A DNA stretch of 64,000 nucleotides from Agrypnia vestita (Eukaryota > Arthropoda > Insecta > Trichoptera > Phryganeidae), in contig JADDOH010010108.1 in the NCBI GenBank assembly GCA_016648135.1, forward strand, positions 1 through 64,000, read 5' to 3'. Every line of letters begins with the position of its first letter. Position 1 is the stretch's first letter. Under the pieces are notes generated by a model, which saw only the letters and a list, made by a program, of their open reading frames with translations, was not told the DNA's origin and ran no database searches. This document shows, in pieces, positions 43,394-53,472 of this stretch. The position numbers were made by a program, and so were the translations under genes.

Positions 43394-44108
43394 TAGTGAT
43401 GGGTCCGCTCTGTACTCACTACTACAATGTAGTACTACATTACATTGAAGTGCACACTTCGCACGATTTGAAGTGTAGTGCACACTATAAACTACAAACA
43501 CCAAAGTTATTGAAAGTATAAACTTCAAATAGTACACTTCATTTCAAAGCGAACACTACAAAGTACGCACACTTCAATGTTATCGAAAGTATGAGAAATA
43601 TACTTTAAATAGTGCATTTTTTACGTGAAATTTTTGGGAAGTTGATGTAGATAAATGAAGAAATCTCTGGAAACTGTAACAACCCCACCCACATGGTTTG
43701 AAAATTTTTTGGAATCGAATGAAGAAATCTGGCTAGCGACCTTTTTTTTTAGGTCGCCAAATGTTACTTTGGAGAAAATACCCTCATTTATCTTAAATAT
43801 TTTTCTCGTTGACCTTTTTTTTGTTTGTTTTTAGCTCGCCAAATTTTTATTTGGGAAAAAAATACTTCACTTCATTTAAAAACTTACTTCACTAGTACTA
43901 CATTTACTTCATTTCATTACTTCACTTCATTAATATTACAATTACTTCATTACTTCACTTCAATTACTTCACTTCATTTCGTAGTACTACAATTACTTCA
44001 CTTCAAGTAGTTTTTACTACAATTGTAGTGTACACTTTGTAGTCTTCAAACTGATGAACGTGTGTGTGTTGTAGTCTTCATTTTGAATTGTAGTTTTTCC
44101 CTTCGCTA
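43394..44108. mobile_element. hAT-type element with ACTTCA-rich interior
   Basis: Starts TAGTGATGGGTCC and ends CCCTTCGCTA. The flanks are the exact 8-bp duplication CCATGGAC (43386-43393 and 44109-44116), so this is a hAT insertion of 715 bp. Both subterminal zones are built from ACTTCA, TGAAGT, ACTAC and GTAGT words in both orientations (43420-43600 and 43865-44040). The middle contains GACCTTTTTTTTTAGGTCGCCAAAT and a second related copy. No transposase. Confidence 0.85.
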
Positions 44109-44460
44109 CCATGGACCATATTGGTCTTGATCCATTCTTTGTTCCCGTTGACCACTAAGCTGGTTTAGTTTGTACATAGTTAACCTACCTGCAAGTATCT
44201 CTATTAAATAATTCAGGCCAAGAAAAGCATTCTCACGAGATTTTAAAATCGAGAAAAATTGCATGTAATCAAAGTTTTCCGAATAATCTAGAAGATTTTG
44301 GAATAATCTAGAAGTTTTTAGAACATCTCTAGTCTAGGATCTTATAAAAATGTGCGGAGCGTGCGCGGCTTGTCAGTTATTATTTTGACAAAAGCAATGC
44401 CACAAAAAGCGAAAAAGATATACAGCGATACCACAGAATAATGACGCGAGTGGGGTACCT

Positions 44461-44535
44461 ACCCAACCATCGTGCCATTTCTCCGCAGGATAAGGTACAG
44501 AGGATAGAATGCCACCTTCTTTTATCTTGGTACAT
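44461..44535 (-). mobile_element. LINE A 3' UTR fragment
   Basis: ACCCAACCATCGTGCCATTTC.. GTACAGAGGATAGAATGCCA.. matches 60688-60765 (ACCATCACGCCGTTTCC.. TAGAGAGGATAGAGCGCCA), the 3' end of LINE A in inverse orientation. Confidence 0.6.
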
Positions 44536-44558
44536 ACATCTGGTACAGGGCCATTCTG

Positions 44559-44760
44559 CAATATTTGATGCTAACGAAAGCCTGTGGGATCTTGCGAATG
44601 GTTTTCAGTTGGGTATCGCCAAACTTTTGGAAAAATTTAATTCAATATCGCTGGTCAAATCAGTTCACAACAATTGACAATCAGACGAGTATTGGTTGCA
44701 CATCTTCATTCAGAGGTTGACTGTCAGCGATTGACGCTTTCTGCGGGCGGAAAAAATTCA
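44559..44760 (-). pseudogene. mariner-like remnant (copy 3, partial)
   Basis: Inverse complement aligns with 18190-18400 and 47500-47700 (TTTTTTCCGCCCGCAGAAAG, AACCTCTGAATGAA, GGCGATACCCAACTGAAAAC). Only this 200-bp 5' portion is present. Confidence 0.5.
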
Positions 44761-44843
44761 CGGAAAAAAAAATGACGTCGCGTATCTCCTCAGCTGTTGA
44801 TGTTTCACGAAAAGTGAATCCATACAGGTTTTCTCGTCAGTGT

Positions 44844-45150
44844 CAGAGAGATGAAGACCCTGAAAAACATACAAGAGACAAAGAGGCAAGAGAGATTCAA
44901 AGTGGCAGAGAGATAAAGACCCTGAAAAACATACAAGAGACAAAGAGGCAAGAGAGATTCAAAGTGGCAGAGAGATGAAGACCCGGAAAAACATACAAGA
45001 GACAAAGAGGCAAGAGAGATTCAAAGTGGCAGAGAGATAAAGACCCTGAAAAACATACAAGAGACAAAGAGGCAAGAGAGATTCAAAGTGGCAGAGAGAT
45101 GAAGACCCGGAAAAACATACAAGAGACAAAGAGGCAAGAGAGATTCAAAG
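44844..45150. repeat. 62-bp purine-rich tandem repeat, five copies
   Basis: Units start CAGAGAGAT at 44844, 44906, 44968, 45030 and 45092. Units with GATGAAGACCC alternate with units with GATAAAGACCC, so the real period may be 124 bp. The plus strand is about three-quarters purine. Since 62 is not a multiple of three, the overlapping frames (44758-45005) are artefacts. Confidence 0.95.
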
Positions 45151-45159
45151 AAGACAAAG

Positions 45160-45645
45160 AAATATTGAACTATCAGTGGCCTCAATTAATCGATACAGAA
45201 GACAGAGTGGTAGAAGAGAGCTTTCTCTATAACAGTCTCCGACTCTGATATTATTAAGAAAATGAAGAATATTACGGATAACCATGATGAAGTTCTGATC
45301 ATCGGAGAATAAATTCGGGCATACCTACTGTTATAAATATCTTTGAATCGTATAAACATGAGCGTTCTACCTGAAAAATGGCGCGTGTCCTTTCTAAATA
45401 GGGTTGTTGAACCCGTATTTCATATCAGAACCTGATTCATGTTTGAATAATATTTGCATAGGTCTCACGGATCACTTACGTCTGACTTTGTTTCCTTTGT
45501 GTTAAACATTATTTCCAATGTATCTTTTGTTTGTGTAACACTATATAACTAATACAGCCAGTTAGAAAGGAGTCATTATTATTTTAATTCTTGTACTCTT
45601 CATATTACGGTAATTATCAGAGTCTTAAAATAAACATTAACATCA
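45160..45645. other. no recognisable feature
   Basis: Nothing supported. Confidence 0.5.
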
Positions 45646-45648
45646 TAC

Positions 45649-45850
45649 TACAAGATGGCCTCCCAGAGTTCTGAAATGGAGACCTTGGGAAAATAAAAGA
45701 GGCATCGGAAGACCTCAAAAGAGATGGGCCGATGATATTGTCGCTGTGGGAGGAAAGAAATGGCTACAATTAGCCAACAACAGGGAAGAATGGAAAAATA
45801 AGGAAGAGGCCTGTATCCAGCAGTGGAAAGACGAAGGCTGATGAAGAAGA
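45649..45850 (+). pseudogene. LINE B 3' end (second copy)
   Basis: Reads TRWPPRVLKWRPWENKRGIG, RPQKRWADDIVAVGGKKW and ends ACIQQWKDEG, stop, followed by (GAA)n. Only a handful of base differences from 40750-41105 over 200 bp. 5'-truncated at about 45649. Confidence 0.88.
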
Positions 45851-45854
45851 AAAA

Positions 45855-46416
45855 GATCAGAACAGAATGTTACTTAACTTAGTATAAACCACTACCAGAT
45901 TTACGGTCTACCGGTTTCAAGACGTACCCGTCTCTTCGTCACTACAGTGCTATATTCACATCACTATACATCCCAACCAACCATAATAATGTTAAACTTT
46001 CACCAATATTGATCACATGCGCGTTAATCTTGTCAGAGACGAGCATGCACTAGCCTACAGAACAATCAGGAATCTAACGAGAGAGAGTGAGAGGGGGCGG
46101 GGTCTAAAGCGGGTGTTACCAGATCTTTGGTGAAAGTTAAATTAAACAAAGGGATTTATGGAAAATTGATTTGGTTATTAATTAGAGGTGTTTTATTATT
46201 CACCGCTTCCCTAATGTCATTTTTTTTTAATTATTTCATTTTAAACCTTTATTATTAGTATTTAACATTTTCCCCCCTATTTTTGAGTCAAATTTATGAT
46301 TATTTTTGAATATAGTAGTGTAGTGTTGGTCTTGACAAAGAGACGGGTACGTCTCGAAACCGGTAGACCGTAAATCTGGTAGTTGTTTTTACTAAGTTAA
46401 CTAACATTCTGTTATA
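45855..46416. mobile_element. foldback element with hammerhead-like core
   Basis: 562 bp. Left arm from AACAGAATGTTACTTAACTT, right arm ending AAGTTAACTAACATTCTGTT. The arms of about 100 bp are inverted copies including ACCAGATTTACGGTCTACCG. The right arm holds a complete hammerhead-like core (46327-46370). The left arm (45904-45942, minus) keeps stem II and stem III but lacks nine nucleotides including the stem I 5' strand. Starts at the LINE B tail. Likely a non-autonomous Penelope-like derivative (inference). Confidence 0.65.
46327..46370 (+). ncRNA. hammerhead-ribozyme-like core (dimer type)
   Basis: Stem I TGGTC (46327-46331) pairs with GACCG (46366-46370), one G-U. Core TTGACAA (46332-46338): C3 and G8 of the consensus CUGANGA are U and A, a paired change. 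One extra A, then stem II GAGACG/CGTCTC (46340-46345 and 46350-46355), loop GGTA. GAA (46356-46358), palindrome ACCGGT (46359-46364) as stem III, A at 46365 as cleavage nucleotide. Helices meet the core exactly. Activity is inferred. Confidence 0.55.
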
Positions 46417-46639
46417 ATGTCTAACCACAAAGTTAATTCTTTAGATATTAATAATATTAACAACATATTTTGGAATTTATTTGTTGAACCTGCACTCTAC
46501 AAATTGATTTTCCCACCCGACGAGGAAAATTTTAAATTTCAATTTTTTTGGAAGGAAAATCTATATAGGTTACGTCCACCGTAACGACAACGAATACTTC
46601 CATAACCCATCTCGCATGACGTTTTTCATCTCAGTATAA

Positions 46640-46870
46640 GATTCAGAGGAGGCTAACGGCACAGTGATTAAAACTGATCTGCCTTACTGGACCCGCATAG
46701 GCAAGGTCACGTGGATTTTGTCACTGATGGGTGCATCGAACCACACCGAAAGGTCAGCGAGTCATTACCGTGCGATTAAAAGTCCCTGGTTCGACCCCTA
46801 TGGCGGTACAATTGATTTTCAATCGACGCTGATACACCATAAAACAATTACGGTATTGAAAAATGCAGCA
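46640..46870 (+). mobile_element. tRNA-derived SINE-like fragment
   Basis: Contains an A-box-like TAACGGCACAGTGA (46654) and a B box CTGGTTCGACCCC (46786), then CTATGGCGG. The spacing of about 130 nt is longer than in a tRNA, so the head is either expanded or rearranged. The 87-codon frame (46664-46927) overlaps it and is not assigned. Confidence 0.35.
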
Positions 46871-47474
46871 CTGATGTACAGCCGAGGTGACACCTTTATT
46901 TTCGTAACTGCTCAAATTAAAAAATGAAATTTGTAAAACCCTCGCTTTTTGCTGTCGTCCAGGTCGCAGATTCTAAAGATTAAAATAAAAATAACGCTGA
47001 TTGACCTATTGTATTGAAGTTTAACCCCATTAATTTGAAATTCAAGGTACAAAAAAATGGCGATGTAAAAAAAAGAATTATAATTTTAAAACTCATGAAA
47101 AAATCTATTAATTTTGTGCAAAACGTTTGTATTTTTGCAAATTTCAAGAAATCATTTGGAAAACACAATATTTATTACGCTAATACAAACATCGCGACAT
47201 TTCTATTACTAAATTAGGTACCTGATATTGACATATTTGTTGTCACTTGCGAAAAAAAATCGAAATATTTTTTTCAATTTCGTCAAATTTAACAAATATT
47301 GAAGTATTTAATATAATATGTTATTGATTTCTGACGCAAGGGACTAAAAATTATTTAGAATTATATGGGTTAGTTTTCTGTGAAATTAACATTTTGGGAC
47401 ATAGGTTTTAAAAATTTCTAATTATTACGAATTTCGAATTACCGGGCTCTTACTGTATATTATTTTCATAGGGT

Positions 47475-48175
47475 TCACTTGTGCGCATGTGTGAATTTTT
47501 TTCCGCCTGCAGAATGCGTCAACATCTGGCATTCAGCCTCTGAATGAATAAGTGTTACTTTTGCTCGCCATATTGCCAATTTTTGTGAAATGACGGAACG
47601 ACTTGACCAGCGATACTGATTAAAAAATTTCACATAGCTTGACGATACCCGAGTGGAAACCATTCGTAATATCCAACACGCTTTTGGCATCGCCTCATGT
47701 ATGTATCGCCGCGTGTAAAAACGCTTCAAGTATGACCGCGCCTCAACCAGCCGAAACGACAATGCGATCCAAGGATCGCTCTATCACAGTCCGAGAATGG
47801 TGGGGTTAAGCGTTGGATCGTTGCATTAAATTTTGACCAAAGATTTACCTTGAAGAGTAAAATTCGTACCGAAGCTGCTGACGAAGGAGCAGCTTGTTCA
47901 TTTTTCACATTTGATTAAGGCTTTCTTGGTCAAACACAGCCTTTACTCGCATCCTCAGGCTCCCTTCTCTCCATACAAGGCACCATATTATTTTTAGATA
48001 TTCTCTAAGTTATAAACGCAACAGATTTTAATCAATCTACATTATGCGGAACGCGACAGCCTAGCTGAACACCATTCCAAAAGACGCGTTCAAGAAGTGT
48101 TTCCAGCAATGGCGGCACTGCTGGGAGAAATGTGTACCATTAACAAGGGAAGTACCTACTCTGGAGGGGATTAGA
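47475..48175 (+). pseudogene. mariner-like transposase remnant (copy 2)
   Basis: Aligns with 18136-18755. Readable pieces: VETIRNIQHAFG (47657), STSRNDNAI (47745), QAPFSPYKAPYYF (47956; catalytic Asp replaced by Tyr), HYAERDSLAEHHSK (48034), and a C-terminal end around QQWRHCWEKC. Several stops and frameshifts. Minus-strand frames of 60-95 codons here are shadows. Confidence 0.55.
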
Positions 48176-48831
48176 TTAGGTGCGTTTTTTCCGACCAAAA
48201 ATCGATATTTTAACAGCCTACGTACATGTAAAATATCTAAAAATGTAGTGAAGACGGTATGACAGTGAAGCGTGGATTAAGAAAACTAAGAGTAAACCTT
48301 ACTGGTTATCCATACGTATATTGATACCACCAGTCCATCTGGTCTTGGCTTACATGACTTCATATCAAAGATAAGGCGTTTTTCATTTCCTAGAAGATTT
48401 TTAACCTTTGTTCATTCTAGGCTTTACGTAAGCTCCCCCAAGCCTTGAACTCTGCCCTTTCGCATACCCATTTATATGCCAGGTTAACCTTTATCAGACG
48501 GTTCTCCCACTGGACCAATGGACCAAATGATCATCTAAGCCAATCAACTGTTATTCATCTCACGAGTATCTTATTACACTAATTCTGACCACGAGTGTAA
48601 TAATATATTTATCGTCATCGAAAGGGTCAAGGGAATTGAATTACAAAATATTCCGACAAACATGAAAGAAAAATAGATTTAAATTGGACGAAAATATTTA
48701 TCCAAAAAATATGGAAGAAGTCAAAAATATTTGGTTACCGCCGAAATACGAACCCGGAACTTTTCCTTATTTTCCTAATTTCATAGAACTATTTCAGCTT
48801 CACAATGAAATGTGTATTCATAATTATATTT

Positions 48832-48997
48832 ATTTGAAACAAATTAATTTTTCATAATCCATATAAATTGCAGTAATGATAGTTGACCTTTTTCAAAAAA
48901 TAAGTCAAAAATATTTTTAAAAAATGCAAATTTTGAAAAACAAATGCAGGCAGGAATATACCGGCCAAGTTTCTGCTGCTAGCTCAGGTACACCCTG
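48832..48997. mobile_element. foldback F family, right half only
   Basis: TTTTCATAATCCATATAAATTG through GGCCAAGTTTCTGCTGCTAGC to GGTACACCCTG|TA matches the right arm of 52259-52783. The left arm is missing. Confidence 0.7.
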
Positions 48998-49004
48998 TAT
49001 ATAA

Positions 49005-49315
49005 TAACAAACTGTTATATACATTTCTACATTATTTTATTATTATTATTTTATTTTGTAGTATTATCATATTATGCTTTCTTTAAGCTTCTGATTTGTT
49101 ATATACTTGCTTTTAACTTTATATTATATTTATCTTTTAGTATTGTGCTATTGCTATGTATTTTAGTTCCACTTTATATTATTATAATTTATTGTTTGTA
49201 TTTCATGGTCAATCACTATGTATTGTTAAAAGTATTAATTCATTTAATGTACAGTATACCTTATTGTTTATAAAAACCCCGAAAGGCGTTAATTAATTAA
49301 TAAAATAAAAAAATA
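49005..49315 (+). mobile_element. LINE 3' end (CR1/Jockey-like tail)
   Basis: T-rich 3' UTR ending TATAAAAACCCCGAAAGGCGTTAATTAATTAATAAAATAAAA, the terminal signature also seen at 3660 and 7884. No coding part. Confidence 0.45.
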
Positions 49316-49839
49316 TTGTCAATTGCAATAAAATGTTATTTTTAAATTTTGATTTGCCATCTAAAAATACATCTGTATTGCTTTGTGAAAGAAGAATATT
49401 ATATGTTCTCATGAGTCGCGGTAATTGATAGAATTATTCAATAATGGCATTAAAAAAAATTAGATGAAATATACTGCGTATTGAGGTGATTCTGATGGGA
49501 ACTATTACTTTAATTTCGCAAAAGAATATTTTGTAAATCAGGGGTAAGGTAATCGTGATACGAATGGATACAAATATGAAATATTCGGAAAACTCTAGAA
49601 CCTACCCTTTATCTGGAAGTGTCTGGAGAGTTTGCCGAACATAAATAAACTAAAGGCTTTCATGGATTGTGCTGTCACCCGTGAAGGCATTTGACGAAAG
49701 GGGGCGCACACATCAAGAGACCGCTACTGTCAATTTCAGCATAGATGTAATGTATACATAAATATGTAAGTTGATAAATTATCCAGTATAAAAATTAAGA
49801 TTTTTGAAGTTCTTTAGGCGCTTTTAGGGTAAATTTTAA

Positions 49840-50085
49840 TTGTAACCGAAGTTACCGCATCCATTAAACTGACAAAAATTAAATTTCAAATTTATTAATC
49901 AGTTAGAAAAAACATACAGAAAAATCAAATCAACGAAAAAATATTTGATCGCTCCTTCCTATCCAAGCAGTTGCATTAACCAATTTCGCTTTAGTGGCCT
50001 CGTACATTTCTGTCAATATATCGACCTTATATGTAAGTCTCTTATTATTAATTGATTAATACATATTATTCATTATTAGCAATCC
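49840..50085 (-). mobile_element. SINE body A (copy 3)
   Basis: TTTATTAATCAGTTAGAAAA, CATACAGAAAAATCAAAT, then a decayed tRNA-like module (49950-50005), then ATATCGACCTTATATGTAAG and TTAATTGATTAATAC. B and A boxes are degenerate. Confidence 0.6.
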
Positions 50086-50214
50086 ACTTTTTGGTGATGC
50101 GATAGTCACAAATTACTTCGTGTAACTGACGACAGAAGACACCACAATTAAATTTTTAATTTATTTTAATTTTTGGAAACACTTAATGAGTCGATATATT
50201 GATTTAGTTAGAGT

Positions 50215-50285
50215 AAGAGATATATATATCTATATATTATTAGATATTTTAGAATATTATATATATATATATTATTTCTATATGT
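50215..50285. repeat. TA-rich microsatellite
   Basis: Imperfect (TA)n tracts bordering the next repeat. A similar tract lies at 50730-50780 on its other side. Confidence 0.8.
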
Positions 50286-50655
50286 GTGTTATGTATTACT
50301 TTCTTTGGGGGTCAATCGAAGTTTCGCCTGAATCAAAACAGGGCATTCTTTAGGTCGTCTTGTTTAATAAAATTTTCCTTGTCTTGTTAATAATAATACC
50401 AAATTCCCAAAAATCATTAAGGCCCATAATGGACCACAGTACCACAATTTAGATTTGACTTATCCCGACCTCACTTGGTAATACAGCTCCGATACGAAGG
50501 ACGTGCTGCACTTGACCCCTCGGACGGAACTTTTTAACAGACTAACCTGAAGATGCATGTTGTGAATTCAGGCGAAACGTCGGTTGACGATATGGTCCTT
50601 CTGAGGACCAGATTTTGATGCGGGGTTATTCGTTCATCCCAATGAAATTAATATA
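50285..50655. mobile_element. repeat with hammerhead-like core (copy 2), inverted duplication
   Basis: 50400-50655 repeats 25535-25800. In front of it, 50285-50395 (CTTTGGGGGTC..GTTTCGCCTGAATC..ACAGG) is an inverted, internally deleted copy of the same unit, so the locus is a foldback. The inverted part also keeps a degenerate core on the minus strand (CUAAAGA..GGCGAAAC). No protein. Confidence 0.6.
50543..50585 (+). ncRNA. hammerhead-like core, partly decayed
   Basis: CTGAAGA (50547-50553), GAA (50574-50576), palindrome ACGT (50577-50580) and C (50581) are kept. Stem II GCATG/CAGGC has mismatches compared with 25719-25736. TAAC/GGTTG could form stem I. Probably inactive. Confidence 0.35.
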
Positions 50656-50799
50656 ACATTTCTAACACTCGTAAAAATCCTGCAGTGAGAATTCATAGAT
50701 ATGATGATGATAATATATCTCTCGATATATAAGAGATATATATATATATATATAATATAATACATATTATATATAATATTAAATTAACCCATTCTTATT

Positions 50800-50940
50800 G
50801 TTAAGTTGCAATTTCAGAACAAAGTTTATTGGTTAATAAATTTGATTTTAAAAATTCACAGAATTTGGTTCCAAAATTGTAACTTTACAATGAGAATGTT
50901 TTCTTTAATACAATGTCAAAAATTTATTCACCTGAAATTA
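50800..50940. mobile_element. SINE body A, body fragment
   Basis: TTAAGTTGCAATTTCAGAAC and GGTTAATAAATTTGATTTTA with its inverted partner TTTTAAAAATTCACAGAATTT recall the 3' body of SINE A (9895-9960, 39780-39840). No tRNA-like module is visible. Confidence 0.4.
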
Positions 50941-50949
50941 TTATTCCAG

Positions 50950-52255
50950 TAATATAAATAATGTATATATATATATACAGGTACATCTACAGGTTTGATA
51001 CTGTAACGTAAGTCTGACAGTCGCTGGCTCATATTCTATTAGTTTCATGGAGGAAGCTAGGCCTTCTCGTTCATGGCCTATGTGCTTTTTAGCCTACTTT
51101 GCAGTCCGTACATCTTAGAGTGTGAGCTCTTACGTGTCTAAGTTAATTTCACGAAAGATCGGCTGCACAGGCCGGACTCCTACGCTACCTTATTTTGGGT
51201 AAGCCTACGCATATGTAGTTAGCGAAAGTAGTTTCATGGTATCCCTATAACTGGGTATACACAAATTGCAGATATTCTCAACGTTAACTTAAGTCATTAC
51301 CGAAATCTCTTTAACGAACATTTTACCGTTAATTTATTTGATTAAACTTAATACATACATGAATACATGTTTTTGTTCATACTGATATACACTTTATAAT
51401 TGTCTTTACTTAATTTGTGATATATGTACTAAGCAAAATTATGTTTTTTTAAACATTCTGTCACAGAGTATTAATTTGTAAAGAGCTGAACAAAAATCCG
51501 CTTTTATGAGAGGGGATTGGATCAGTGTAGAAGAATGTCCCCCTTGCGTCCATTTAAGGCACACTTTACATACGCATTATTCTAGCGTAATCAAATCCCG
51601 TAGCATACAAAAAAATAACAGTACAACAATTATTATAAAAGATATTGTTTTATAAATTTCGTATGTATGTGTGTATTTATATATATGTATACATTTGTAA
51701 ACGATCATGCATGCAGATATATGATGTACACTGTTATATGGATATGAATAAGATTTTTATTTTATTTTAACAGATGTAAACTGTAGGAATAAAATAAAAT
51801 AAAAAAATAACTATGTTGCAAAGTGAAAAAATCCTAGTCGATGTATTTCATTTTTGTAAGCTTTAGACAATAAAGATAGAATATACATAAAAGTCGTCCG
51901 TAGAGTAATAGTTTGAACATATCTGGTAATTTTTATTTATTTTTTCTAAAGATCTTTACCTTTCCCATAACTCAACTGAAGAGATTGCGAAAAAAATTTG
52001 AGCGGGTCTTACAGTAGACGCAAATGATATGCAACAACTTTTAACGCTTCGTTCATTTCTCAGTAACGGCTCAGTCGGTAAAAAAGTCTGCGGCTTTCCT
52101 TCCATGAACCGAGCGTAAAGATGTTACACATCAAAACTTACAAGATAATTAATTTATTCATACTCGCAGAGAAAATCTTAAAATCTTGTGAAAAATTCAA
52201 AAAAATGATTTCGATACAAAAATATAGGTAGATACCGTTAAATATCCATTTGATC
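50950..52255. other. no recognisable gene
   Basis: Nothing supported. TTTTATTTTATTTTAACAG and AATAAAATAAAATAAAAAAA near 51760-51810 are simple-sequence tracts. Confidence 0.45.
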
Positions 52256-52258
52256 ATA

Positions 52259-52783
52259 CAGGGTGTACCAGAGCTAGCAGCAGAAACTTGGCAGGTACAT
52301 TCCTGACTATGTTATGAATCTAAAATGCTCAAGCAACCTGGCCTTATATCAATAGTTATGGAGATATGCAATACCAAAGTTTGCATTTTTTTTCAATATT
52401 TATTACTTATTTTTTGCAAAAAGTTGTACTATCATTACAGTATCTTATATCGATTATGAAAAATTCATTGACCTTAATACAAGTCGAATAAAATGATCAA
52501 AACCTCGCTAAAATTGTAAGAAGTCATTTTTTACAAGGTTTTTATCATTTTATTTAAGTTGTATTGTAGGAAATGATTTTTCATAATCGATATAAGTTAC
52601 TGTAATGATAGTTCAACTTTTTGCAAAAAATAAGTCAGAAATTTTGAAAAAAAAATGCAAATTTTGATATTGCATATCTCCATAACTATTGATATTAGGT
52701 CATGGTTGCTTGAACATTTTAGACTCATAACATAGTCAGAAATCTACCGGCCAAGTTTCTGCTGCTAGCTTTGGTACACCCTG
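52259..52783. mobile_element. TA-flanked foldback element F2
   Basis: 525 bp from CAGGGTGTACCAGAGCTAGC to its inverse ..GCTAGCTTTGGTACACCCTG, flanked by TA on both sides (52257-52258 and 52784-52785). Arms of about 240 bp are inverted copies with scattered differences. TIR start CAGGGTGT and TA duplication suggest mobilisation by a Tc1/mariner-type transposase. Confidence 0.88.
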
Positions 52784-52877
52784 TATATCGCATAAAACAG
52801 TATATGACAAACGAACAACTGATTTAATTAATATTTTTGGCTTATACAACCATTTTTTTGTCAGAATCAATAAAATA

Positions 52878-52975
52878 CAGGGTGTAACAGAGCTAGTCCA
52901 CAATACTCTACAGGTAGATTCCTGCCTTGATTATGAGTCGAAAATATTCAAGCAACCATCAATAGTTATAAAAAT
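52878..52975. mobile_element. foldback F family, left end only
   Basis: TA|CAGGGTGTAACAGAGCTAGTC.. TTCCTGCCTTGATTATGAGTC.. AACCATCAATAGTTAT, then unrelated sequence. Closest to 55697-55800. Confidence 0.7.
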
Positions 52976-53139
52976 TAAATAGTTTGTGAAAAAAAAAAGG
53001 ATTTTTAATTTTTTTTTTCAAATTGCTCCCAGTTTTACATTAAACGTTTTTTAATTTTTTAAATAAATATTTCTGTCTCAGACTGTTCGTCCGTATCTCA
53101 AGGAGCTCCACGGAGATAAATGACGCGGCAATTTTTTTT

Positions 53140-53462
53140 GAAATTTTCTTCTTCTTCTGCTTGTGTTATCCTGTTTCTCGGCTCTTGCTCGTTTTGGTGA
53201 TTTTCCTGGAGGTCTGCTGCCTGCAGGTATCTCGTTCTTCGCTATTCTTACCACTCTTGTCGAATCCGCTCTGTCTACGTGGTCTCTCCGGTATATCCTT
53301 CTATTTCTTCCCCATCACATTACATTTTAGACATCGTAGGTCTTCTGAATTTCGAGGATTTCGGTGGTTCTTAAGAGTTTCTTCGTACTTATGGAGTTGA
53401 CTATTGTTTCAATACCATATGTGATGATTGGTCTTACACAGATTTTATATATTTTAATTTCC
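53140..53462 (-). pseudogene. RTE-like LINE 3' end with (GAA) tail
   Basis: On the minus strand: IYKICVRPIITYGIET (53456 to 53409), then ISTKKLLRTTEILEIQKTY, and after a frameshift RRDHVDRADSTRVVRIAKNE, IPAGSRPPGKSPKRA, ending in (AGA)n at about 53150. The blocks RPIITYG-E and H..R.....R..G are C-terminal hallmarks of RTE-like reverse transcriptases. 5'-truncated, frameshifted. Confidence 0.65.
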
Positions 53463-53472
53463 TGTAAATTAA

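Noticed and set aside
47475..47762. 95-codon minus-strand frame
   Set aside because: Antisense to the second mariner-like remnant.
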